From: Allopontixanthobacter sp034376665
Lineage (GTDB): Bacteria > Pseudomonadota > Alphaproteobacteria > Sphingomonadales > Sphingomonadaceae
DNA: 61,402 nt
Assembly (NCBI RefSeq): GCF_034376665.1
Contig: NZ_JAXMJI010000103.1
Location: 1 to 61,402 of the forward strand
Direction of reading: 5' to 3'
Shown here: piece by piece, positions 8,355 through 15,586 of the stretch
Position numbering within the stretch: position 1 is the stretch's first letter
Layout: each line of letters opens with the position of its first letter
Notes under the pieces: generated by a model
What the model was told of the DNA's origin: nothing
The model's input: only the letters and a program-made list of their open reading frames with translations
Databases searched by the model: none
Position numbers and translations under genes: made by a program

Positions 8355-8933
8355 GTGTATTGCACAACTTCCATTCACGGCTTCACGGCGGCTTTCAAGG
8401 CGCGCGCGGCATTCCGCAGCCTGCTTGCCATGGGTGCGCTTTCGGTGGCAGCCCCCTCGCTCGCTGCCGACGATGCGATTGCCGTGAGCACAGCTCTGGT
8501 GTTCGACGGCACCAGCCTGCAGAACGTCCAGGCGTTGCAGTTCGGGCAGATCGTTCCAACCGGTTCGGGCGGCGCGGTGACGATCAACGCGGACACTGGC
8601 AGCGTCAGCACCATCGGGGAGGTCGTCGCCCTCGGCAGCAACCAAACCCGCGCCCGCTTTACCCTCGAAGTCCCGATCGGCTTCACCATGATAATTTCCG
8701 GTGATCCTTCGGTGGTGCTTACCCGGGCAGGCGGCACGGAGACCATGACGGCTTCCCTGATCCACCGGCCGACCAGCGGCCTCGCCGCCGTGACGGTATT
8801 CGGACTGCCGATCGGACTGGTCGCGACGGCCCCGACGCAGGAAATCCACACCGGGGGATCGCTGGTGGTGGCGGGTAACCAGGCGGACGGCTTCTATGAA
8901 GGCACTTTCACGCTGATGGTCGCCTATCTTTAG
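8355..8933 (+). CDS. DUF4402 secreted protein (copy 2)
   Basis: About 192 residues. The N-terminus reads as a signal peptide (KARAAFRS, then LLAMGALSVAAPSLAADD), and the mature part follows the DUF4402 layout: VQALQFGQIVPTGSGGAVTI near the start and GGSLVVAGNQADGFYEGTFTLMVAYL at the end. It is a divergent paralog of the protein at 7236 and lacks that protein's cysteine pair. No ATG with a basic n-region is available. GTG at 8355 or TTG at 8346 are the likely starts; the ATG at 8430 would remove the positively charged part of the signal peptide. tldD follows immediately. Confidence 0.78.
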   Translation: MYCTTSIHGFTAAFKARAAFRSLLAMGALSVAAPSLAADDAIAVSTALVFDGTSLQNVQALQFGQIVPTGSGGAVTINADTGSVSTIGEVVALGSNQTRARFTLEVPIGFTMIISGDPSVVLTRAGGTETMTASLIHRPTSGLAAVTVFGLPIGLVATAPTQEIHTGGSLVVAGNQADGFYEGTFTLMVAYL

Positions 8934-8950
8934 CCGGTTTGCCGCCCTAT

Positions 8951-10384
8951 ATGAGCGGCATGGACACCTTCGATCCCGCATCGCTGATTTATGCCGACGG
9001 CAAGCTGACCCCTGCAGAGGCGCTGGCGCTGGCCGCGGAAACCCTCTCGCGCTGCGATGATGGCGAACTCTATCTGCAATTTGGCGCCAGCGAGGCATTC
9101 ACTTTCGATGACGGGCGGCTGAAAACCGCCGATTATTCGCGCGATTCCGGGTTCGGCCTGCGCGGTATCTCGGGCGAGATGACCGGTTTCGCCCATGCCA
9201 ACGACATCAGCGCCGCCGCGATCCGGCGGGCCGGGGAAACATTGCAATTGCTCGACCCGGCGAAGGGCCAGCCTGCCCCGCCGCCGCCGCGCAGCAACCG
9301 GCACCTTTATACTGATGCCAGCCCTCTGGACGCGGTGCCTTTTGCCCAAAAGGTGCAATTGCTGGAAACGATCGACGCCGCCGCCCGCGCCCGCGATCCA
9401 CGCGTGGCGCAGGTCACGGTATCGCTGCTCGGCAGCTGGAAAGTGGTCGAGATCGTCCGCGCCGACGGGTTCGTGGCGCGCGATATCCGCCCGCTTGTCC
9501 GGCTGAGCATCGCCATCGTGGCCGAAGCAAACGGCCGGCGCGAGACAGGTTCCTTCGGCATGGGCGGGCGCTATCTGTACGGCCGCCTGTTTGATCCGGC
9601 GGAATGGAACCGCGGGCTCGACATCGCCGTGGCGCAGGCCATGACCAACCTCGAGAGTGTCGATGCTCCGGCAGGGGAAATGACCGTGCTGCTCGGCCCC
9701 GGCTGGCCCGGCGTGCTGCTGCACGAGGCCATCGGCCACGGGCTGGAAGGCGATTTCAACCGCAAGGGCACCAGCGCCTTTTCCGGGCGGCTGGGCGAGC
9801 GGGTGGCCGCGCCGGGCGTGACCGTGGTCGATGACGGCACGATCGAAAACCGCCGCGGATCGCTGTCGATCGACGATGAAGGCACGCCGACATCGGAAAC
9901 CGTGCTGATCGAGGACGGCATTCTGAAGGGCTATATGCAGGACCGGCTCAACGCGCGGCTGATGGGGGTTCCCGCCACCGGCAACGGGCGCCGCGAAAGC
10001 TACCAGCATGCGCCAATGCCGCGGATGACCAACACCTTCATGCGCAGCGGCAAGGATGATCCGGCCGAGCTGCTGTCCCGCGTGAAGAAAGGCATTTTCG
10101 CCAAGAGCTTCGGCGGCGGGCAGGTCGATATCGTCTCCGGCAAGTTCGTGTTTTCCTGCACCGAGGCCTATCTGGTCGAAAACGGCAGGTTGGGCGCGCC
10201 GATCAAGGGGGCGACGCTGATCGGCGACGGGCCGAGCGTGCTGACCAAGGTGCGCGGTATCGGCAACGACCTGGCGCTGGACGAAGGGGTGGGCGTGTGC
10301 GGCAAGGGCGGGCAAGGCGTACCCTGCGGTGTCGGCCAGCCGACCTTGCTGGTGGACGGTCTGACCGTCGGGGGCACTGCCTGA
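8951..10384 (+). CDS. tldD: Metalloprotease TldD
   Basis: About 477 residues. TldD pairs with PmbA/TldE to form a cytoplasmic zinc protease that trims unfolded or modified peptides, including microcin precursors. The catalytic HEAIGH motif is at about residues 258-263, within LLHEAIGHGLEGDFNRKGTSAFSGR, which is nearly invariant in TldD. The C-terminal segment SGKFVFSCTEAYLVENGRLGAPIKGATLIGDG is also diagnostic. PmbA is not in the window. Start codons at 8951 and 8960 are both plausible; a TTG at 8939 is in frame but less likely. Confidence 0.95.
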   Translation: MSGMDTFDPASLIYADGKLTPAEALALAAETLSRCDDGELYLQFGASEAFTFDDGRLKTADYSRDSGFGLRGISGEMTGFAHANDISAAAIRRAGETLQLLDPAKGQPAPPPPRSNRHLYTDASPLDAVPFAQKVQLLETIDAAARARDPRVAQVTVSLLGSWKVVEIVRADGFVARDIRPLVRLSIAIVAEANGRRETGSFGMGGRYLYGRLFDPAEWNRGLDIAVAQAMTNLESVDAPAGEMTVLLGPGWPGVLLHEAIGHGLEGDFNRKGTSAFSGRLGERVAAPGVTVVDDGTIENRRGSLSIDDEGTPTSETVLIEDGILKGYMQDRLNARLMGVPATGNGRRESYQHAPMPRMTNTFMRSGKDDPAELLSRVKKGIFAKSFGGGQVDIVSGKFVFSCTEAYLVENGRLGAPIKGATLIGDGPSVLTKVRGIGNDLALDEGVGVCGKGGQGVPCGVGQPTLLVDGLTVGGTA

Positions 10385-10477
10385 AAACCGGAAGCCAGAA
10401 TCGGCTCGTCGGCCTGAAGGCTCAAGTCAGCGTGTGTTCAGGGATATGTGATACTCTACGCGATAGGAGAAACGGTA

Positions 10478-10918
10478 ATGGTGATCCGATATCTGCCGCG
10501 CAGGATCTCGCTGCCAGTGATCGCAGCCCTGTCCTGTCTCGCGCTCCCGTTCGGGGCGCAGGCGGAGGATGCGGGTAAGCCGCAAGATTCGGCGGGCGAA
10601 GCCGAACTGGCAAGGCTGCTCGAAGGCCGAACCAAGGGCGAGCCGCAAGGATGCCTGCGGGACAGCCAGCGGCGCAGCATGGAAGTGATCGACCGCACCG
10701 CATTCGTGTTTCGCGATGGCGACACGATCTATGTCAACCGGCCCGAGGGGGCCACATTCCTGGACCAGTTCGATGTGCCGGTTTTCCGTGTTTACGGTTC
10801 GGACGTGTGCCGACTGGATCAGGTCGAACTGCGGAGCCGGACGTCCGGGATCGGCGGCCCGGTGGTGGTGCTGAACGATTTCATCCCGTACAAACGTGAG
10901 AAGGAACCCAAGCAATGA
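10478..10918 (+). CDS. Secreted two-cysteine protein, paralog A
   Basis: 146 residues, family not recognised. An N-terminal signal peptide (RYLPRRISLPVIAALSCLALPFGAQAED) points to the periplasm. The mature part has two cysteines, in GEPQGCLRD and in GSDVCRLDQVE, and it keeps the same order of motifs as the following gene: ELARLLEGR, GEPQ.C, V.DRTA, DTIYVN, CRLD, VVLNDFIPY. The pair likely forms one disulfide. AGGAG lies 9 nt before the ATG at 10478, favouring this start over the upstream in-frame ATG at 10448. Its stop overlaps the next gene's start by ATGA. Confidence 0.75.
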   Translation: MVIRYLPRRISLPVIAALSCLALPFGAQAEDAGKPQDSAGEAELARLLEGRTKGEPQGCLRDSQRRSMEVIDRTAFVFRDGDTIYVNRPEGATFLDQFDVPVFRVYGSDVCRLDQVELRSRTSGIGGPVVVLNDFIPYKREKEPKQ

Positions 10919-11343
10919 TGCCGCTGAAACAGATCGCCGCCCTGACGGCCCTGACCTTGCTCGCTGCCCCGGGTGCCGCGCAGCCGGACACCGGCGAAAA
11001 GCCGAGCAAGGGCGCAACCGAACTCGCCAAATTGCTTGATGGCCGGGTCGCCGGTGAACCGCAGACCTGTGTCCGCACCTTGCCGAGCGAAAGCATCAAC
11101 GTGATCGATGGCACGGCTCTGGTCGTGGGGCGGGGAAAGACGATCTATGTCAACGTGCCGCAATACGCCGATTCGCTGGATGAAGACGATATTCTGTTGA
11201 TCCGCAGATATAACGGCAGCCAATTGTGCCGCCTCGACTGGATAGAAACGCGCGACCGGCACGGCGGGTTCTACAACGGGAACGTGATGCTGAACGACTT
11301 CGTGCCCTATACCCGCGCCGAAAAGGGTTCCGGCGAAGGCTGA
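10915..11343 (+). CDS. Secreted two-cysteine protein, paralog B
   Basis: 142 residues with a signal peptide (MPLKQIAALTALTLLAAPGAAQ). It is a tandem paralog of the preceding protein: ELAKLLDGR, GEPQTCVR, VIDGTALVVGRGKTIYVNVP, LCRLDWIE and VMLNDFVPYTR line up in the same order, with both cysteines conserved. The first ATG overlaps the upstream TGA, so the two are probably translationally coupled. No known domain is visible. The shared ending (NDF.PY) suggests a conserved beta-rich fold. Confidence 0.75.
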   Translation: MMPLKQIAALTALTLLAAPGAAQPDTGEKPSKGATELAKLLDGRVAGEPQTCVRTLPSESINVIDGTALVVGRGKTIYVNVPQYADSLDEDDILLIRRYNGSQLCRLDWIETRDRHGGFYNGNVMLNDFVPYTRAEKGSGEG

Positions 11344-11358
11344 GACACGCCCGGAGGC

Positions 11359-12327
11359 TCAACGCATCGCATTCATCCGGTCGATGATGTCTTCGGCCTG
11401 CGCCATGATCCGGTCGATCAGTTCCCGGCAGGTCGGGATATCGTCGATCAGCCCGGCCACCATGCCGCAGCTCCACGCGCCGGCGTCCATCTCGCCGTGC
11501 ATCATGATTTTCGGATAAACCCCGGCGACTTCCTCGATTATGTCCTCGAATTTGAGGTCATCGCCGAGCGCCTTTTCCTTGTCCAGCAGCCGTTCGACCG
11601 CCGCGTTGGTCATCACCCGCTCGGTGTTGCGCAGGCTGCGCATCACCAGCCGCGTATCAAGCTCGCTCGCCGCCACGATTGCCGCCTTCACATTGTCGTG
11701 TACCGGCGCTTCCTTGGTGGCGATAAACCGCGTGCCCATGTTCATGCCCGCCGCGCCCATTGCGAGGCTGGCGACAAGGCTGCGCCCGTCCGCCATGCCG
11801 CCGGATGAGACGAAGGGGATTTCCAGTTCGTCCGCCGCGCGGGGCAGCAGGATCATGTTCGGAATGTCGTCCTCGCCCGGATGGCCGCCGCACTCGAAAC
11901 CGTCCACCGAAACCGCGTCGCAGCCGATGCTCTGCGCCTTCAGCGCGTGGCGCACCGCGGTGCATTTGTGGATCACCTTGATCCCGGCGTCCTTCAGATA
12001 GGGCAGCACCGCCACCGGATTGTTGCCCGCGGTTTCCACCACGCTCACGCCGCCATCGATGATCGCCTTGATTATCGCAGGATAATCGGGCGCGTTGACG
12101 GTAGGAAGGAAGGTGACATTCACCCCAATCGGCTTGTCGGTCATATCCTTGCACCGCGCGATTTCATTGGCGAGATCGCCGGGCGTCTTCTGCGTCAGCG
12201 CGGTAATGATCCCCAGCCCACCTGCATTGGAGACCGCCGCCGCCATTTCCGCGAAGCCGACGTAATGCATTCCCCCCTGGATGATGGGATGCTGAATGCC
12301 GAACATCTTGGTAATGGCGGTTTTCAT
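11359..12327 (-). CDS. Nitronate monooxygenase-like flavin enzyme
   Basis: 322 residues, an FMN-dependent TIM-barrel enzyme of the nitronate monooxygenase/2-nitropropane dioxygenase family. Motifs: FGIQHPIIQGGM at 9-20, NAGGLGIITAL near 34-44, GVNVTFLP near 68, GFECGGHPGEDD near 143-154 and VSSGGMADGRSLVASLAMGAAGMNMGTRFIAT for the FMN phosphate site. Members oxidise alkyl nitronates or act as NAD(P)H:quinone reductases, and the substrate is not clear from sequence. Single gene, facing the SDR gene divergently across 140 bp. Confidence 0.88.
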   Translation of the reverse strand: MKTAITKMFGIQHPIIQGGMHYVGFAEMAAAVSNAGGLGIITALTQKTPGDLANEIARCKDMTDKPIGVNVTFLPTVNAPDYPAIIKAIIDGGVSVVETAGNNPVAVLPYLKDAGIKVIHKCTAVRHALKAQSIGCDAVSVDGFECGGHPGEDDIPNMILLPRAADELEIPFVSSGGMADGRSLVASLAMGAAGMNMGTRFIATKEAPVHDNVKAAIVAASELDTRLVMRSLRNTERVMTNAAVERLLDKEKALGDDLKFEDIIEEVAGVYPKIMMHGEMDAGAWSCGMVAGLIDDIPTCRELIDRIMAQAEDIIDRMNAMR

Positions 12328-12467
12328 ATGTCTCTCCCTATGCGGCCCGCACGCGGGACCGAAATTTTTGCGGCAGGGTTAGAGCCGGAACCCCCGGTCA
12401 TGCAAGGCGCTTGTCCGATTGCGGCGCAGCGTGCAGATCAGGAACTACAACTGCCAGAGGAAATGCC

Positions 12468-13442
12468 GTGCTCTCCCCCCAAACTCCAATCGGTTCGCCA
12501 TTCCATTATCGCTCAACCGCCATGGAAGTCGCCAAAGATATCGACCTGACGGGCAAGACTATCGTCGTCACCGGCGGTTATTCGGGAATCGGCACCGAAA
12601 CCGTCCGTGCTCTGGCCAGCTGCGGCGGGCATGTGATCGTGGGCGCGCGCCGACCCGATAGGGCCCAGGAAGTGTTGGACGAAATGGATGGCACCATTAC
12701 CATCCTGCCCCTCGACCTGGCCGACCCGGTGTCGATCGACAATTTTGCGCACAAAGTTGCCGCGCTGACGGACAGTCTGGATATATTGATCAACAATGCA
12801 GCGATCATGGCTAACCCGCTCACCCGCGATGCGCGTGGATATGAAAGCCAGTTTGCGACCAACCATCTCGGCCATTTCCAGCTGACCGCGCGGCTGTGGC
12901 CCTTATTGGCTGCGGCAGGTGAAACCCGGGGTGCGCGCGTCGTGGTGCTGTCTTCGGTCGGCCACAGGCTGAACGGGCTGGATCTGGCCGATCCCAATTT
13001 CGTGACCCGTGAATATGGAAAATGGCCGGCTTACGGGCAGGCCAAATCGGCCAATGCGCTGTTCGCCTTGCAATTGGACAAGATCGGCGCGCCGCATGGT
13101 GTGCGCGCCTTCGCGGTGCATCCCGGCGGCATTGTTACCGAACTGCAGCGGCACCTGACGATGGAGGAACAGGTCGCAATGGGCTGGTTCGATGAACAGG
13201 GCAACGTCAACGAGGTCTTCAAAACGGTGGAGCAAGGCGCATCCACCAGCGTGTGGTGCGCCGTCTCTCCGCTGCTCGATGGAATGGGCGGAGTTTACTG
13301 CGAGAATTGCAATCTGGGCGCGCCGGCAACCGAAGAAACCCCGCGCGGATCGGGCGTATCCCCGCACATTCGGGATGAGACATTGGCAGCAGCGCTGTGG
13401 GTAAAGTCGGAAGAAATGACGGGAGTCAGCTTCGCTGCCTGA
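12468..13442 (+). CDS. Short-chain dehydrogenase/reductase, classical type
   Basis: 324 residues. NAD(P)-binding TGGYSGIG is at 35-42, NNAA near 109-112, catalytic Ser in VVLSSVGH (~163) and YGQAK with Tyr189 and Lys193. It begins with SPQTPIGSPFHYRSTAMEV, the N-terminal extension of a retinol-dehydrogenase-like SDR subgroup. This favours the GTG start at 12468, preceded by AGAGGA about 7 nt upstream, over the ATG at 12522. Substrate unknown. It converges on guaA with no intergenic base (stop at 13442, guaA stop at 13443). Confidence 0.87.
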   Translation: MLSPQTPIGSPFHYRSTAMEVAKDIDLTGKTIVVTGGYSGIGTETVRALASCGGHVIVGARRPDRAQEVLDEMDGTITILPLDLADPVSIDNFAHKVAALTDSLDILINNAAIMANPLTRDARGYESQFATNHLGHFQLTARLWPLLAAAGETRGARVVVLSSVGHRLNGLDLADPNFVTREYGKWPAYGQAKSANALFALQLDKIGAPHGVRAFAVHPGGIVTELQRHLTMEEQVAMGWFDEQGNVNEVFKTVEQGASTSVWCAVSPLLDGMGGVYCENCNLGAPATEETPRGSGVSPHIRDETLAAALWVKSEEMTGVSFAA

Positions 13443-15059
13443 TCATTCCCACTCGATCGTGCCGGGCGGCTTGCTGGTGTAATCATACACCACGCGGTTG
13501 ACGCCTTTCACCTCGTTTACGATGCGCGTGGCGCAGCCGGTCAGGAAACCGGCGTCGAAAGGATAGACATCGGCGGTCATCCCGTCGGTGCTGGTCACCG
13601 CGCGCAATCCGCAGACACTGTCATAGGTGCGCGCATCGCCCATCACGCCGACGGTCTTGACCGGCAGCAATACCGCAAACGCCTGCCAGATCGCGTCGTA
13701 CAGCCCCGCATTGCGGATTTCCTCGAGATAGATTGCGTCCGCTTTGCGCAGAATGTCGCAGCGTTCCTTGGTTACTTCTCCCGGAATGCGGATCGCGAGG
13801 CCGGGCCCCGGGAACGGGTGGCGGCCGACGAAAATTTCCGGCAGGCCAAGCTCGCGGCCCAATTCGCGCACTTCGTCCTTGAACAATTCGCGCAAAGGTT
13901 CGACCAATTGCATGTTCATGCGTTCGGGCAATCCGCCGACATTGTGGTGGCTCTTGATCGTCACGCTGGGGCCGCCGGTGAAGGACACGCTTTCGATCAC
14001 ATCGGGATAGAGCGTGCCCTGCGCGAGGAAATCGGCCCCGCCGATGGCTTTGGCTTCCTTTTCGAACAGGTCGATGAAGGCGCCGCCGATGAACTTGCGC
14101 TTCTTCTCCGGGTCGGTCAGCCCGGCAAGGCCGGAGAGGAACATCTCCTCCGCGTCCACATGGACCAGCGGGATATTGTAATGGTCGCGGAACAGGGTGA
14201 CGACTTGCTCCGCTTCGTTCAGCCGCATCAGCCCGTGGTCGACGAACACGCAGGTCAACTGTTCGCCGATCGCCTCGTGGATCAGCACCGCGGCAACCGC
14301 GCTATCGACCCCGCCGCTGAGGCCGCAGATGACCTTGCCATTCCCCACCTGCGCGCGGATTTCGTCGATCTTGGTCTTGCGGAATTCGGCCATGGTCCAG
14401 TCGCCCGCGAGACCGCAGACATGGCGTACGAAATTCGCGAGCAGTTTTCCGCCGTCGGGCGTGTGGACCACTTCGGGATGGAACTGGGTGCCATAGAATT
14501 TGCGGCTTTCGTCCGCGATCACCGCGAAGGGCGCGCCGTCGCTGGTGGCAACGATTTCGAAGCCGGGGGCGAACCGCGTTACTTTGTCGCCGTGGCTCAT
14601 CCACACCTGATGCCGCTCGCCCTCTGCCCATAGTCCGTCGAACAGGGCGCAGGGACGGGTCACGGTCAGGAAGGCCCTGCCGAATTCGCCCCCTTCCCCC
14701 GTTTCATGGCCGGGCCGCACTTCGCCGCCAAGCTGGTGGGTCATCACCTGCTGGCCGTAACAGATGCCGAGGATCGGGACGCCCGCTTCGAACAGCATCT
14801 GCGGTGCGCGCGGGCTGCCTTCGTCGGGCACCCCGGCGGGCGAGCCGGACAGGATGATCCCCTTGGGCTTCAGCCGGTGGAAGGCCTCCTCTGCCTGCGT
14901 GAACGGCGCGATTTCCGAATAGACCCCCGCTTCGCGGACCCGGCGGGCGATCAGCTGAGTCACCTGACTGCCGAAATCAACAATCAGGATACAATCGGAC
15001 GCGGCGGGCGGGAGCGCCGAATCGGACGGAGCGGGGGCGGAATGCGGGGTGCTGGTCAT
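13443..15059 (-). CDS. guaA: GMP synthase (glutamine-hydrolysing)
   Basis: 538 residues. GuaA aminates XMP to GMP using glutamine and ATP. The N-terminal glutaminase domain has Cys100 in GICYGQQ and His194/Glu196 in GTQFHPEVVHT. The ATP pyrophosphatase P-loop SGGVDS is at 248-253. The C-terminal dimerisation domain ends in the expected KPPGTIEWE. Length is slightly above E. coli GuaA because of a ~20-residue N-terminal extension. It stands alone; guaB is not in the window. Confidence 0.97.
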   Translation of the reverse strand: MTSTPHSAPAPSDSALPPAASDCILIVDFGSQVTQLIARRVREAGVYSEIAPFTQAEEAFHRLKPKGIILSGSPAGVPDEGSPRAPQMLFEAGVPILGICYGQQVMTHQLGGEVRPGHETGEGGEFGRAFLTVTRPCALFDGLWAEGERHQVWMSHGDKVTRFAPGFEIVATSDGAPFAVIADESRKFYGTQFHPEVVHTPDGGKLLANFVRHVCGLAGDWTMAEFRKTKIDEIRAQVGNGKVICGLSGGVDSAVAAVLIHEAIGEQLTCVFVDHGLMRLNEAEQVVTLFRDHYNIPLVHVDAEEMFLSGLAGLTDPEKKRKFIGGAFIDLFEKEAKAIGGADFLAQGTLYPDVIESVSFTGGPSVTIKSHHNVGGLPERMNMQLVEPLRELFKDEVRELGRELGLPEIFVGRHPFPGPGLAIRIPGEVTKERCDILRKADAIYLEEIRNAGLYDAIWQAFAVLLPVKTVGVMGDARTYDSVCGLRAVTSTDGMTADVYPFDAGFLTGCATRIVNEVKGVNRVVYDYTSKPPGTIEWE

Positions 15060-15308
15060 GCGGCGGGGTTAGGATGCGCTGCAGAAGCTGGCAAGCGCGG
15101 GCGGGAGCCCGAAGCGCGGACGTCCCCAGCCGTGTTTGCGCCCGCTGCACGTCAGCCGGCTGTGTGTTGCAAAAAACGAAACACATTTGGCAATTTTCTC
15201 ATTTGTATAAAGCGCGGCGTAATATTATTTCAGCGCCATACCGGGTCGGCAGAGCTCTCTCCCCCTCTCCCCTCTGCCGCCCCGGCACAACAGAACAGGA
15301 GCATCACG
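15060..15308. other. Intergenic region between guaA and the small peptide gene
   Basis: Divergent promoter region for guaA (left) and the small peptide/gyrB unit (right). The segment 15180-15230 is notably AT-rich, with TTGGCA (15187-15192), TATAAA (15206-15211) and TAATAT (15220-15225), but none of these elements has consensus -35/-10 spacing. No gene is seen. Confidence 0.5.
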
Positions 15309-15392
15309 ATGCACAGAATAGCATCCCATGTCCTGGCCTTCCTCGCAGCCGTTTCGATAAGCGGTGTGATGATCGGCGTCCCGATCGCCTGA
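15309..15392 (+). CDS. 27-residue hydrophobic membrane peptide
   Basis: A short frame encoding MHRIASHVLAFLAAVSISGV and seven further residues, with stop TGA at 15390-15392. It is a single predicted membrane helix after a short basic N-terminus. AGGAG lies 7 nt before the ATG, and a terminator-like hairpin follows 33 bp after the stop, so the unit looks like a real, separately terminated small gene. Comparable tiny hydrophobic peptides occur in related genomes. It could instead be a leader peptide controlling gyrB. No function can be assigned. Confidence 0.5.
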   Translation: MHRIASHVLAFLAAVSISGVMIGVPIA

Positions 15393-15424
15393 CGATCCGG
15401 CGTCTGATCCCAAGCGAAGGCCGA

Positions 15425-15476
15425 GAGGCGCGGCTCACTCCACCTCCCCCCTCCCGGAGTGGCCGCGCCTCGCTTT
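15425..15476 (+). terminator. Rho-independent terminator-like hairpin before gyrB
   Basis: GAGGCGCGG (15425-15433) pairs perfectly with CCGCGCCTC (15463-15471), with an inner ACTCC/GGAGT stem (15437-15441 and 15456-15460), followed by GCTTTT. The T-run is only four long. It would end the small-peptide transcript or act as an attenuator in the gyrB leader. Confidence 0.6.
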
Positions 15477-15586
15477 TCGCACCTCCCGCGCCTGATCCGT
15501 CCGGCACCGCTGGGAACGGTGGAAAAACCCCCCGGCAAACGGCCAATTCGCTTGGGTTACAGGCCCCGAAGCCCTATATGATGGGC

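Noticed and set aside
8930..10315. 461-codon minus-strand frame
   Set aside because: Antisense to tldD, which has its catalytic HEAIGH motif on the other strand.
15180..15230. Sigma-70 promoter for the small peptide or gyrB
   Set aside because: TTGGCA/TATAAA spacing is 13 nt and TAATAT has no -35 at the right distance, so it cannot be called as a promoter.
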